From positions 2,642,379 to 2,706,378 of the forward strand of contig OY730170.1 of NCBI GenBank assembly GCA_963422465.1: a DNA stretch of 64,000 bases, read 5' to 3'. Source of the DNA: Lichina pygmaea (taxonomy: Eukaryota; Ascomycota; Lichinomycetes; Lichinales; Lichinaceae). Of the stretch, positions 33,765 to 46,231 are shown in pieces. A program made the position numbers and the translations under genes. A model generated the notes under the pieces. The model searched no databases and was not told where the DNA came from. It saw only the letters and a list, made by a program, of their open reading frames with translations. Within the stretch, counting starts at the first letter, position 1; each line of letters starts with the position of its first letter.

Positions 33765-36700
33765 TTACCGCCTCCTGGCAAAGCCAAACAGACTATCCAT
33801 CGCAACCCACTGGCGGCCGCATTTGTCGAGGTAGCGATCGACAATCTTCTTCAGCGTCGTGAAACGGCGGCGGTTGTGCTCTGCCAGGGTGAGGATGGAT
33901 TCTGCGAGGAGGGGTTGAGAGAAGGTCAGTGGTTTGGTTGTTTGGAAAAGTAAAGGAAGACGTAAGGAAAACAGCAAGGGAAACGTCAGGTAAACATCAC
34001 TGGAAACTACGAAGGAGCGAACGAAGCCTGATCGTACCTTTGTCGTCGCCTTTCGCCTTGCGCTTCGCATTTTCAACGTCCCACAGCGACGCAAAGTACA
34101 ACAGCTGGTTGTACATCATCTTCTCCGAGAACTCGTAGCGCATGCGACCGAGACAACCGAGGGCCTGACCGCGCGGTCCGAGACAGCGATGGCCGTACAC
34201 GCTCATCTGCCGTGTCCGGTTCGCGCAGGACGAGTCGTCGCAGACGAGCCAGCCCTCGTAGTACCGCGCCGTCTCGTGCCGGATGCGGCTCTCGAGCTGT
34301 GCCGCGAGCGACAGCGTTGGCAGGAGCTTACCGCACGACTGTCTGTTCGGACAGCGGAGCCCGTTGGGGGTGCAGATCTCGAGCGGCGGCGACGAGGACG
34401 CAGACGAGGAGCTCGCCAGGCCTTCGAACATGAAGACGGTGCGGCAGTAGCGGCAGCGGAGCTTCAGCCGTGCGGCGTCCTTGAAGCGAACCTCGTCGTC
34501 CATCTGCGATTCCAGCGGGAAGATCTCTTGCTGCGCGTCGTTCGAGGCCTGGTCGTTGATCTGATACTTGCGCGTGTCGAGCCCGAGACAGTCGGCGAGC
34601 CGCACGGCGTTGGTTCCCTCTATCGGCGCGCACAGTCGTTCGACGGGGGGGAAGATCTGCTTGTAGAGATACCACTCGACGTCTAACCACTCGATTGCTC
34701 CATGTCAGCGAGGGCATGCTGCCAACTCATCTTGCGAAAAGAAAGACGAGGCCAGCGTGGGATCGGCCGGGAAGGAGGCGGAAGTTCCACGGTGAGAATG
34801 CACGCACCTGGCTTCAACTCCGACTCCGGTTTGAGAACGTCTTGAGGCGCATACGCCCTCTTGGCCGCGTGCTCGGACGACTGACTGTCTCCGGTGGTGA
34901 TGTACGACATGACGTCGTTGGCCCGCACGGTCTTCCCTTGGGCCATGGCACGCAGGGCCACCTGCACCTGCGGCATGCTGTCGGCGTTGGGATACTCCTT
35001 GGGGTTCTTCCCTAGTTTCTACGACGTCGTTAGTATACATATGGCCGTCCATCTGCGACGAACTAGACAGGAATACGACAAACCGTGAATATGATATACT
35101 TCTGAACCGGAACAGCGCCGTCTTGCATCTTCTGTGCCGTGTCTCTCAATATGTCGTGAATCTTCTCGACCGACACTTCGGCCTCCTCGCCCGACAGAAT
35201 GACGTTGAGCAGCTTGGACGACACCTCCTTCGACAACGCGCAGTACTCTCGCCGTCGCATGTCCAGGCCCTTGACCTCAAGTCGATCGACGTACTTGCCA
35301 TCGACCTGGACCATGTTGATGGCGGCATACTTCTTCTTGGCGTGGAGGAGCAGTCGGCGGAAGACGTTGTCAATGTCGATCTCAAGCAGCTTGTACCGCT
35401 CGTTCACCGCCCGCTTGAAGTCGTTGCCAACCTTGAGCGCATCCTGCATGCTGGAGGCGTTTGTGTTGATCATGACGGAGTCGGTGTCGCCGTAGATCAC
35501 CCTCAACTGCGTGCTCTCGGCCAGATCTTTCGTGCTCCGCAGAATCTCGCGGCCTTTGTACGTTGTGAGCATCGCCAGCGGCCGAGCGTAGAACCGCGAT
35601 TTGGTGTACCCGAGACAGCCGTACATCGAGTTGGCCGTCAGCTTCAACGCGAGCTGCTTGATGTCCCAGATGGCCAGCTCGTCCTGAGTCGCACGCTTGT
35701 CCTTCATGAGACTCTTTACCTGCTTGCGCCGATTGACGAGCGTGGCGATCAGTCTGGGCAGGGTGCCCTGTGGCAGGTCGCTCGAGGGCACCCTGGGCAC
35801 GTTCTCGTCATCGCCTGACTGCACCGTCGTCAGCTTCCGCAGACCGTCATTGTGACCTGCACACGACGGAGCACCTACCGTGACTGTTCTGTCCACGGTC
35901 GTAAAGCAGATATTGAACTCCTGGATGATGCTGGGGTACAGACTGTTGAAGTCCATGACGAGAATGAACTTGTCGTACAGTCCCTTTTCCGGCTCGAAGA
36001 CGAGGCCTCCCTTGTACTTATCCTTCTTCTTGATGTCGGCGGTGTCATCGCCGTCCAACGAATCCTCAAATGCCTTCTGCTGCTTGTCCTTGCCAAAGAC
36101 CTTGTCGGGACAGATGTATTTGTTCTTATGGAACTCGTGCAGGAGAATGTATTCGTTCCGCTCGGCTCTGGTGCCGCAGAGCGTCCGCGACCACGAGTTT
36201 CCGGCCAGGTTGGTGAGGATCTTTGCCAGCGGTAGCATCTGGAGCTTGAGTGCTATAGCTGCGATGAAGTACGTGTCCGCCTCGCAGTGACTCAAGTAGT
36301 TCATGAGCCCCTCCCGGGACTGCGCCCAAGAGCTCAGGGCAGCCTCGTTGTCAATGTCCCGACGGGCATTGCTGTCGCCGAGGACGATTTCGCACATCTC
36401 TGTCAGGCTCCACGACTGACATTTCAGGGTGAGTGACTGGTGAGGTATGCCGTCAGACCAACGAGTTCTCTCCAAAAGCAGACACGGAATATATCACCTT
36501 TCCAAAGTCGTTGGCCAGATCGCAGAGCAGGCGTCCGGAGACGAGTTGCCGTTCCAGGAAGAAGCTGCCTCCGAGCCTGCCAAAGTTCTTGGGCCATTCG
36601 CTCCGCTTCAGTCGGCCAATTCGGTGCCATTGAGGCGTCCTCAGTTCGCGCATGCGGGTAAGAAGCACGCTGTAATCGACTCCCTCCAGTTGATGCCCGA

Positions 36701-38819
36701 CCAGCACGTCTGGATCGTACTGCTGAATCTTAGCCAGGAAGGAGCTGAGCAGCATCGTTTCGGTCTTCTCGAGCCGGATCACGCCACGATGTTTTCGTGC
36801 CTCGGCCTCGAAGCCCAGCGGATACGACCTCCCCATTCGACGCATGACGGTGAAGGTACGGCACGGTAGACGGTCGGCCGGGGTGGTGTCGCCCAGGGAG
36901 ACATTCTCGTAGATGCGAGCGCTGGCCACAAGAATCTCTTGCTTGTTCTCCCTCGCATTGAGCGTTGTCCGAAGGGCGATGCTCATGATGGTCAACGGCG
37001 GCGCGCCCGAGTCCTCGGAGTCGTCGAGATTGGACACCCTGTCAGGCCTCGACACAAGCACCTCGAACTTGCACCACGAGGCGTTATGGAGAGCCGTGTA
37101 GTTGGCGTCTTCGATCTTGAGCCAGCACGGCCCTTTGATCTTCCTCCACAGAACAAATTGCTCAAACAAGGCTGTGTTGGTGCCGAAGACGCGCGAGAAG
37201 GTCTGGCCCTGCAAGTCCATGGGAAACGGAGACTCTGCGGCAAATGTCAGCAGAGAACAACAATAAGACGGAGAGGGATACGAACTGTCGTAGGGATAGA
37301 GCACCTTCAGATACTCTCCGTCTTGTGGAATATCAGGTAGCTCGAACGCATACTTTCGAGAGCACGGCTTCATCTTGTGCGAGCTGACTCCGAAGTTGGA
37401 CATGATACCACCGACCTCGCTGCAGACGTCGTCGATTTTGACGCGCTCTTGTGTCTCGGTGCCGCGCTCTACTACGGGTTAGTATATCTCTCTCCGAGCT
37501 GGCGGGAGAGCTTACGATGACGATACGGTCTCGGTAGGAAAAAGAGCTTCCTCAGGATGTTGTCAACTTTGACAAAGCAGCTCACAGAGCTGCCGTTGCT
37601 CCTGTTCTTGACCTTGCCGAACAGACACAGGCTTCCGTTGACCTCAGTGTAATCGAGCCAGAAGAAGCGTAAGCTGCCGTCGTCCTCGAGAATGTCTTTT
37701 GGGGCGAGCTTCCCGAAAGTCGGCGTGTCCGTCACGGGGTCGCTGCTCAAGACATTGAGCTTGGTCGCGACGTCGTTCCACGACGATGAATCAATGACTT
37801 GCGGTGACGGGAGTGTCGGCGATGAGCTCTCTGGCGATGGATAAGGCGCCTTCTTGGGGGCCGGTGCAGGACGCGATGCGGAGATGTTCACGCTTCCCGA
37901 GTCGGCCACCGAGCGGCCGACGGCCTGGTTTACCTCCATGGCATCGTCGAACTCCTCCTCGTCCTCATACTCATCCTTGATCGCGGTTTGTGCCTTTCGT
38001 TCTGTGGCTTTGGTGAGCGGAGAAGATGGTAGTTGCGGGTCGCTAGGTAGGATCGCATCGTCCTCCTCCAGGCTTCGCATGAACACATCTTCATTGTCCA
38101 TGGCCGTTTCGGCTGGAGGCGTGTCCGGTAGATACCGATCGTCTGCCCTAGTTTCTCTCTCGCGCCTGGCCTTCGACACATCTGGAGAGGGTGATAGAAC
38201 TCGAATCTTCCGTCTTGCCTGCGACTTGATAGTGTTCCTCGTCGCCGACGTGTTGACCGCGTCGGTGACATCGACTTCGCCAAGCAGGCTGGCCATGAAC
38301 TCATCGTCTTCCGTTGTCTTGCTGATCTACAAATGCTGTTAGTGGTGACTTGGAACCGCATCGGTGATCTCCCACCTTGGGCTTGGCTCGCCTGGCTTGA
38401 TTGTCGTTGTTGTTCAAGAACTTGCTGATGCCCTGATTCATCTTCTCTTTGCGTTGGCGATCGTCGTCGCGCTTGCGCTTGCCTATCGATGTATTAGCCA
38501 TCCAAGCATCCAACGGAGACTCGGCTTGTGCAATCGTACTGGCTTTCTTCTTCGCTGGGAGCTCATCATCGGTGGCCGAGTCATGAACGTTCCTCTCATA
38601 CACCCAGTCCTCTCGGCCGTCATCTGCGTAACCGTCCCCATTGTCGTCGACGACAAAGTCATCTCGATCGAGTCGTTTGCGGACGATGTCCTTGTAGCCC
38701 TCTTCGTCAACCTCCTCGTAGATCTTCTCCGCCTCCGGGACCTGGTAAGTCGCTAGACGTGTTCGGCCAGCGGCACGATTGGCATGTAGCTCTGCCAGCT
38801 GCTCCTGCCATGCGGCCAT
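33765..38819 (-). CDS. POL1: DNA polymerase alpha catalytic subunit
   Basis: Eight exons, read leftward: 38819-38376, 38326-37516, 37471-37286, 37234-36498, 36415-35084, 35018-34808, 34682-34038 and 33901-33765; phases close and give 1500 residues, near the usual ~1460. The enzyme extends RNA-DNA primers with primase to start replication. The family-B polymerase motifs are present: [12 protein letters not shown] (about residue 880); [10 protein letters not shown] (about 980); C, YGDTDSV (about 1035), with its two metal-binding aspartates. An exonuclease-like domain ([25 protein letters not shown]) precedes them and, as expected for alpha, lacks intact exonuclease catalysis. The C-terminus has two cysteine groups (CRYC ... 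C-x5-C and C-x4-C ... C) that bind zinc and the B subunit. The N-terminal 300 residues are acidic and low-complexity. The start fits the family's [15 protein letters not shown]-type N-terminus. Confidence 0.97.
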
Positions 38820-39715
38820 CTCAATGGATCTGGCGACAACGGCAGGATGGCCGAGTATAGATGTTGGCGTACTGTAGAGAGGAACTGAGGATGGAGGGAT
38901 GTAGAGTATGTGAGAGGCTAAGAAGTTAGAGTGGCACGAGTGGCTAACGCGTTGTTGGAAGTGCGACGCGATGGTAGCGCGACTGGAGCGACGCGAAGGT
39001 ACTCTCTCGTAATGCCGCCAATTAGTCCAAATTAGGACTAGAGGACTATCATATGACTAGCGCGTAACAAGACCGCATTCCCAGATGGTCGACGATAATA
39101 ATACGTATGTTCAGCCCACGACTCCGTCGAACATCTTATGCTCTAGATTGGAGAGCACACGGAGAGGAACCTCGAGCAGCCGATACATACTGGTAGATGT
39201 TCATAACTTTTGTATATCGTGGCCTTTCTACAAGAATCTTTCTTTGACATCAGATGCCAATTGCTCCAGCGAGCTTGCAAAAGATCCACCCCTCTGCAAC
39301 GAGCAGCATCGGTGCCACGGGTGGCCCCCCCCCAACACACCACACACACACACACAACACATTCTATATATGAGTTGGACTGTCTGTGGAGAGGCACGAC
39401 AGTTGCTTGGAGGATACAAGCTACTCACACAATTGTCTGCGTCCCCAGTGTTGGATGGGACTATCATGTCGACATGGAAGGAGTCTGAGGGTCTCCACTA
39501 CTGTAGTGATAGGACAGTCCTTGCTGCAAAGGTAATTGAGCACCTACGTGTCCCAGATGCTATAACGCGCCCGGACATTTTTGAATTCCGATTGATACTG
39601 TACCCCTCGTCTACGTCTGGGAGCAATCACACATTGGTCGAGAGAGCCAAAGTTGAGCTTCGTGGAGGTCTCAATTCAGGCCGACAAAGATTTCCTCTTG
39701 AGATCTCGCTACCGC
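38820..39715. other. Intergenic between RPL7 3' end and POL1 start
   Basis: About 900 bp that should contain the POL1 promoter and the RPL7 terminator. It includes a short CA tract near 39343-39358. No further gene is supported. Confidence 0.5.
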
Positions 39716-41322
39716 CTAGTTCATTTGCCGGATCAACGCATTGATGTGGTCCTCCCGATTTCCCAGGTCACCTCCCTCGATGTAATGCTTGAACTTCCGG
39801 GTACGGAAGCCACCCGTGGGGTTGCTCAGCTTAAAAGGCCAGAGAAAGTTGCTGGCCTGCTTGAAGTTGGGTCCCACGGTGAAGATCTCGTGGATTAGAT
39901 CCTCCATGCACACGATGCCGTATTTGCCCAGGCTCGACTCGACCAGAGCGTTGTCGGTCAGGGGAATGCGCTGCTTGTCGATCTTGCCATAGCCACGCTT
40001 GTAGATGAGGTCTCGCACTGACTTGAGATTCGGATAGCCGTAGGCGATGTAGGGTTCGACCACCTTGAGCATCTCAGAGGTTGCCTTGGTGATCCGGACA
40101 AAGACGCCGTTGTTGATCTGCAGCAGCCGCAGAAGCTGGAGGATCTTCCGTGGCTTGGGAGCAATCTTGTTGATACTGTCGCCGAGATACCTGTCAGACA
40201 CAGCTCTGGGTGCTAGCACGCGAGGATCCTGCTCACCCCTTGATCCGGATCACAAACACCAGCTTCGGCTCGGCCGGAACGAAGTAGGAGCCTTCCTTCC
40301 TGCTCAAGCGAGACAGACGGATCTTTTCACGCTCCGCATCACGGTACTCCTTGACATACTTCTCGGCGCGCTTGAAGATGACCTCTCGCTTCTCCTTGGA
40401 GGCCTAGATAGTAGATCGCGTCAGCTCCGCGTGCTACAACGTCACCGGATGCCGAGTATCATCCTTCCACAAGAATCTTCAGACCCGAAAGATGGAAATA
40501 AGATGCAAACAGCATTGGCCAATACAAGGCCTAGTCGCGCTTATTGGAAGATATCATCACTGATTCGTCGATCGATGCATCCCAAAGCAGTCGCTGGCCA
40601 TGAGATCAAGAGATGCTCAAGAGCACAGCAGAAAACACCAACGCACCTTTCTCTTCTTGTCACGCTGGGACGCCGTCAGCTGCTTGTGCTTCTCCTGCGT
40701 CTTGCGCTTCTTCAGGAGAGTCTCAGGAACCAAGATCTCATCCTTGGTTGGAACGTTCCTAGAGTCCCAGAAACGATCGGATTAGAAATGGTTCCACCTG
40801 CCAAAGTAGAGAATAGATACGTCGAGATGGAATTTGCGACTGAGCATGCGACAATCTCGCATGAGGCAGGCAACTCGACGAAATCAATTGCATCGGTGAG
40901 CTGGCCCAGCAATCAAGGGAGTCCTCTTTCGAGAAAACCCTCTCTGTAGGCATGTAGCTCAGCCGACAAAGCCCCGAGCATAAGTTCAGGATCGAGAATG
41001 GCACGTATAGAGAAGGCTTCGGCAAATAAAGCCAGCGAAGGCCACGCCGGAAGCCATGTGCCGTGATGGATTTCAGGGAGAGGACCAGACGTCCTCGAAT
41101 TCCCCAATGCCCCATTGCTGTCTCGCTGTCTCGCCTGATCAAAATGACCAGTGCGGATTGCGGAGACTGGGAAGATGTCCGAGGTGGAAGCTCCAATTGA
41201 ACAGCCCACATGTCGACCCGAGTTGTAGACGAAAACTCAAGATTGGGCCCGAAGCATCAACAAGAAACGAATGGTGGATGAGCATACAACTTGACAGCCT
41301 TCTGGTCGCCCTTCGGAGGCAT
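39716..41322 (-). CDS. RPL7: 60S ribosomal protein L7 (uL30)
   Basis: Four exons, read leftward: 41322-41288, 40758-40647, 40403-40237 and 40175-39716, giving 257 residues (usual about 245-250). The first exon is only 35 nt ([11 protein letters not shown]). The first intron is 529 nt, by far the longest confirmed in this window, and the second 243 nt. The sequence is typical of L7: [14 protein letters not shown], an [17 protein letters not shown] segment, and the uL30 core with [17 protein letters not shown] and [17 protein letters not shown]. The protein belongs to the large ribosomal subunit. The start is divergent from SNF8, with a foldback transposon between them. Confidence 0.96.
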
Positions 41323-41524
41323 CTTGACACTGTTATGTCCGAGTGAAGTTTGTTGCTTTTGAGTGAGATGAGTGGAAAACGCGCCGTGCCAAGGGCCGTT
41401 TCGCTGTCGCTATTACTCGTGAAAACCGGGACTGCGTTCTATTGGTGACTAAGCAAAGCCCTAAGAGCAGCTGATAGTCACGTGATCTCATGACTAATCA
41501 GAGTTCCGATGTAACCTTACGTAT

Positions 41525-42330
41525 GTACCCGTGCCACGGGGGGCTACACCCCCTCCTCCCGCACCTCCGGTACGTCCGGAACACCCCTCTATCCAGAGAG
41601 GTGTCTAACACCGGAATGAAAGTATCAGCGGTATGAAAGGTTTTCTTGATAGAATCAACTGCAATGCCTATAATTCCACAACACAATGACTACATGAAAA
41701 TGTAACTGGCTTATTTAATTCCTCTACTTCTACACTATTGTTTCTGAGGTTGCAGGCCTTTTTGCAAGCCATGAAAGTAATATATCTACAAAACAAGGAA
41801 GAGTGACCAAAAGATCGCATGTCTAAGAGAAGCGAAGCGGGCGACTCAAGTTTCTATGGTAGCTAACGTGGCTATGGTAGCTACAGTAGTTACTCAACAA
41901 TACCAGCAGAATCTGGGAGAGCCTGTAGCATCAGGGATGATAGTAGAAGAGTAGGGGAATCAGATAGGCACATAAAAATTATCACTTGTCTATCTAGTTG
42001 TGGAGTTGCAGGTGTTTCAAATTGATGTTGTCGAGAATCTGTTCTGTGAGTGACAACTACCATAGCTTCTTAACAACACCACAAAAATCTAGAGAAGTCT
42101 ATATCTTCAGAAATTGTAGTAGAGAAGTAGGAGAATCAATTGAGCTGCTTACATTTCAATTCAGTCGCTCTGTTGTGAAGTTATAGATGTTGCAGTCAAG
42201 TTGTGATCAAAAACCTTTCATACCGCTGATACTTTCATTCCGGTGTAAGACACCTCCTCTGGATAGAGAGGTGTTCCGGACGTACCGGAGGTGCGGGAGG
42301 AGGGGGTGTAGCCCCCCGTGGCACGGGTAC
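41525..42330. mobile_element. Foldback/MITE-like DNA element with ~127-bp inverted repeats
   Basis: Outer inverted repeats 41525-41651 and 42204-42330 are about 97% identical, beginning GTACCCGTGCCACGG. Weaker inverted similarity continues inward for another ~110 bp, and the middle (about 41884-42030) repeats the right arm in direct orientation, so the element is built of three related arms. It has no coding capacity. Directly outside both ends is GTAT (41521-41524 and 42331-42334), a likely 4-bp target duplication, within the longer motif TACGTATGTAC. It lies 202 bp from the RPL7 start and 63 bp before the SNF8 start, occupying most of their shared promoter. No transposase source is in the window. 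Confidence 0.85.
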
Positions 42331-42393
42331 GTATGTACCGAGCGGAGTCCGGAGAACATCAACGAAAGAACATCGTCGACGGTCTCTCTCGCG

Positions 42394-43321
42394 ATGCGCA
42401 AAGGCGTTGGACTCGGCGCCTTCGACCGGCGGAACCTCGCGTCGCAGCAGTACGCGTACCACGGAACCACGGTGCGCGCGGAACACGTATCGTCGCTGAC
42501 TACTCAGCTGTCGGTGTTCCAGTCGTTGCTGCAGCAGTTCGCCGTGAGCCATGCAAAGGAGATTCGGTCAAGCCCGACGTTCCGCGCCGAGTTCACGCGC
42601 ATGTGCAATGCCATCGGGGTGGATCCGCTCGCGAGCAGCAGCGGCAGGAAGGACGGCAGCAACTTCTGGGCCCAGGTGCTCGGCCGCAGCGTCAACGACT
42701 TCTACTTCGAGCTCGCCGTCCGCGTCGTCGAGCTCTGTCGCGCCACCAAGGACGTCAACGGCGGCCTGATGAGCGTTGCCGAGGCGCGCGAGAGGATCGT
42801 GGCCGCCCGCGAGAAGGGTCTCGGCGCGGCCCGGGACATGGAGATCAGCGAGTACGTTTTTCATCTCTCACGTTTTTCATCTCTCCTGTTTTTGCGCCAT
42901 GAGAGAGTCCTTCCTGCGTAACGGGACACCATGTGCAGATCAGACGAAAGGCCACTTATTGAGTGTGACAGTGGTGCCGTCTAGTGACGACATCCTCCGC
43001 GCCGTCAAGTCCTTGAAGCCTCTGGGTTCGGGCTTCAGCATTGTCGACATCGGCAAGCAGTCCATGATCCGATCCATCCCGAAGGAGCTGAACACGGACC
43101 AGTCGACCGTGCTCGAGACGCTGCAGATCCTCAACTACGTGACCGTGTCGATGCTGCAGGTGAACCTCAACTGGGAGACGGCTCGAGCGCAGACGGTGCT
43201 GGATGACCTCTTGGCCGACGCGCTGGTGTGGATCGACCTCCAGGCGGACGAGCCGGAGTTCTGGGCGCCCATGCGGATGCACGAAGGGATGGAGATTATA
43301 GCCGTAGAAAGACCCGTGTGA
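42394..43321 (+). CDS. SNF8: ESCRT-II subunit Snf8/Vps22 (EAP30)
   Basis: Two exons, 42394-42851 and 42985-43321, give 264 residues (human SNF8 has 258). The acceptor at 42984 was chosen because it joins DMEIS to DDILRAVKSLKPLGSGF, the continuous family sequence; an earlier AG would leave a spurious insert. The start MRKGVGLGAF matches the conserved MRRGVGAGAI-type N-terminus. Other conserved segments are MCNAIGVDPLAS, FYFELAVRVVELC and YVTVSMLQVNLNWETARAQTVLDDLL. Snf8 contains two winged-helix domains and forms the core of ESCRT-II, which sorts ubiquitinated cargo into multivesicular bodies. It is convergent with eIF3c (187 bp between stops). Confidence 0.96.
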
Positions 43322-43508
43322 ACGGAAGCTACCGTGAAGCTATCCCCGGCATGAACACACTAGCAGGCTGGAGGAACAAGGGAAAAACTGAAGATTTGTT
43401 GCTAAGACACACTTGGAGGGCTCTTGAGGGAGACCGATGGAGACTTTGCTCGAGGGCAGGATGCACCTCGACGCTTACCTTCTAAAAAAAGCCTTGGTCT
43501 GCAACATG

Positions 43509-46231
43509 TCATGTCCGGACGCTGGGACGGTTTCCAAGGGCGCCACCCGTGAACTGGAAGCCGCCAGGTCTTCGGCCGCCGGGGTTGTGACCCTGCGCGC
43601 CCCGGCCCTCGGAGCGTCCGCCTCTGCCGCCGCGACCACCACGACCGCCGCCACCCTGTTGCGCGTTCCGATCGAATGCGTTGGCGGTACCTTGGGTGCG
43701 TTGCTCGAGCGCGCGCTCGTTGGACTCGATGAGGTTGCTGGCCTTGTCGCTGAGGGTTAGGGCCAGGCTTTGCAGGCGGGAAAGCTCGACGCCCTTTCGG
43801 AAGATGATGGCGCTGTTGACCTGGTCGAGCGCGGCCGCGAGCTCCTCGTGCGAGATCATCTTGCTGATCACCGCCGCCACCTTCCGCTCCGACAGCTCGA
43901 ACATCTCGGCCAGCGACGCGACCGAGAGTGTGTCGTAGAAGGGCGCGTAGGTGAATAGATAGGTCCGAAGGCCCTCTTCCTGGATCTGGCTCGACAGCAT
44001 CTCCTTGATCTTCGCCGACTTGGCCATCAGCTCCCACACCTTGATCGAGTGGATGAACTCGGTGGCGCGCTTCCACTCGCCCGCCGCTAGCGCCTTGGAC
44101 GCTTGCATCACATGGTCGCGCGTGTTCTCGGGCGGGCCCGTGAACATCTGGCGCTCGTGGTACTCGAGCATCCGACGGTACGTCTTGCTGATGACGCGCT
44201 TCTTGATGTCGGGCGACGAACCCGTCTGAGCGAGGAGCGGGATCTCGAGGAGCATCGAACATGTCAGGTAGACGCATTCGAGCAGCTCGAGGTTGATGTG
44301 CATGTGGAAAGGCAGTTGACGCTGCCGCTCGAGACGTTCTTGCTCGGGCGAGACCTGAGAGTAGCGTTGGATCATGACGCCCTGGGCGAGGAGCTCCTTC
44401 TGTCGGCCGCTGCCGCAGATCTCCTGCAAGGATACCTGTGCGTCGTACACGAGACCGGCGCGGAAGGCGCAGAGGCCGACCTGGACCAGCGTCCGGTTGA
44501 ACAGGATCTGCGTGTGGATGTCAAAGTTGTTGATGGTCTCCTGCAAGTGCGACATGAGCATCATGTCGCGGGCTCGGTAATACTGGTCGTGAAGCGCGAG
44601 GTAGTATATGTGACACAGCATGGCTCGCGCCCGGATGAAGTTCTCGCTGTGCTGGTAGAGATAGGTGCAGAGCGTGCGGACCAAGTCCGGGCTCTTGACC
44701 GTGTCCCGAGGCGTGATCGCCGAGTCTAGCGCGGCCGGTATCGCTTTCCAGGTGTTGTCCTCGAGGATGGTGACCACCTGAGCAGGCTGCACGGCATGGG
44801 ATCAGCAACCGGGTAAGTGGTAATCACGTTCGAGACAAAACCCACCTTGAAGTAGACGTGCTCCAACCTCCTCATGACCACCCGATTCAGGATATCCTGG
44901 GACAGCTCAAGCTTCGGGTTGTTCTTGAGGTGCTCAACGTAGAGCATCGCCCTGACGATGTCGGTGTAGAGAGCGCCCTCTTCGACCAACCGGTCAATGT
45001 ACTCGACCGTGTGGGGATCGATATGCTGCAAGGATCGGGTAAGCTCGTCGTCGAGCCGCTCCACGAAGGAGACGATGCTCCCGGGAATCCGAAGCATCTC
45101 CCCCGGTGCCGGCACCGGCTGTTTCTCGTCGTCCTCCCATTCCTCGGCATTCTCGAGAACGACCATTTCGGGGTTGGCGCGTAGAAGCTCGAGCAGCTGT
45201 CCAAACTCCTGTTCGGCCCTGCCTTCGAATCAGATGCGCTCGAGAGTCGAGGTCTGAAAGGCAGTTCAGCCCGCTTACAGTTTCCATTGTTCTTGTGTCA
45301 TGTACGAGGCAGAGCCCGAGGTCAGGTCAAAGCGCGTCGAAACTAAGGCCAGTAGGACCCGTATGTTCTGATACGGCGTCGATGCCACCTCGCCGAGTTT
45401 TTCCATCACCCTGATCTGCTCCGCTCGATCGGTGTTCTTCTTGCCGCGGGACTCGATGATGGACCGAAGATGCTTCAGGATACTCTCAGCCGTGTACTGG
45501 AGCGCCTTGCCGCCCCTTCCAACGGTCGAGAATCCTTCGTCGTCGCCAACGGCCTCGTCCAGATCCAGCGGCTGCGTGGGCTTCTTCTTCTTCTCGACGG
45601 GAGCAGCGGGCTCGTCGTCGTCCGACTCCATAAAGGCATTCTTGTCTTCCCGGTAGCGCTCGATGTCCTTGATGTAATCTTTGTTGTTGCGCTTTATGCG
45701 TTGTTTGACGGCATTGAGGCCTCGGGAGTTGGTGGCGTTCATCTTCTTCGTCGAGACCTTCTGCTTGGCGATGGTCTCGTTCATGAAGTCCTCGAGGTCG
45801 GAAATGGCTTTGATGTAGACCTTCGGCATGGTCCCCGCTTGCGCCAGCTTCACGACTTGACGATTGAGCTTGTCGAACTCGGACGCGATATGCGCCCAGT
45901 CGTTGATCTTCTCGGCATTCTCGATCGATCTGATTGTGGCCTCGAGCTCCTCAAAGCGCTTGTCCTTGGCGCTCTTGACCAGCGTTGGCCGCTCCTCGTC
46001 GGAACTCTCTTCGCTCTCTTCATCGTCGCTCTTCAAGAATTTGTTCGCTCCACTCTTCGCCTTGTCCTCGTCTTCGTCCTCGGAGTCCACCTCGGAGTCC
46101 TCCTCTTCCTCGGATGATTTTTCATCAGCTCCTTGGGCCTCGGCTGCTGCTTCTTCCTCTTCTCCGCTGTAGAGCTCTTCTTCATCGGAACTGCTCTCGC
46201 TGGAGCTATCGCCGTGGAAGAACCGCGACAT
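43509..46231 (-). CDS. NIP1: Translation initiation factor eIF3 subunit c
   Basis: Three exons, read leftward: 46231-45279, 45218-44846 and 44786-43509, giving 867 residues, as usual for eIF3c. The N-terminus [19 protein letters not shown] is the conserved start, followed by long Asp/Glu/Ser tracts that in yeast bind eIF1 and eIF5. The body continues with [21 protein letters not shown], then helical repeats and a PCI domain (about residues 640-800; [42 protein letters not shown]). The C-terminus is Gly/Arg-rich ([12 protein letters not shown]). eIF3c is a core scaffold subunit of eIF3 on the 40S ribosome. The first intron's acceptor was placed at GGCAG (45219), which avoids an in-frame stop. 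Confidence 0.97.

Noticed and set aside
33575-33953. Poly-Asp and poly-Ser frames on both strands
   Set aside because: Both are translations of the GAC microsatellite just beyond the POL1 stop codon.
35063-35818. 231-codon plus-strand frame opposite POL1
   Set aside because: Shadow of the POL1 coding exon on the other strand, produced by its codon bias.
40759-41287. Possible snoRNA in RPL7 intron 1
   Set aside because: A GTTGATG-like C-box candidate was seen but no properly placed D box or terminal stem, so no RNA gene is called.
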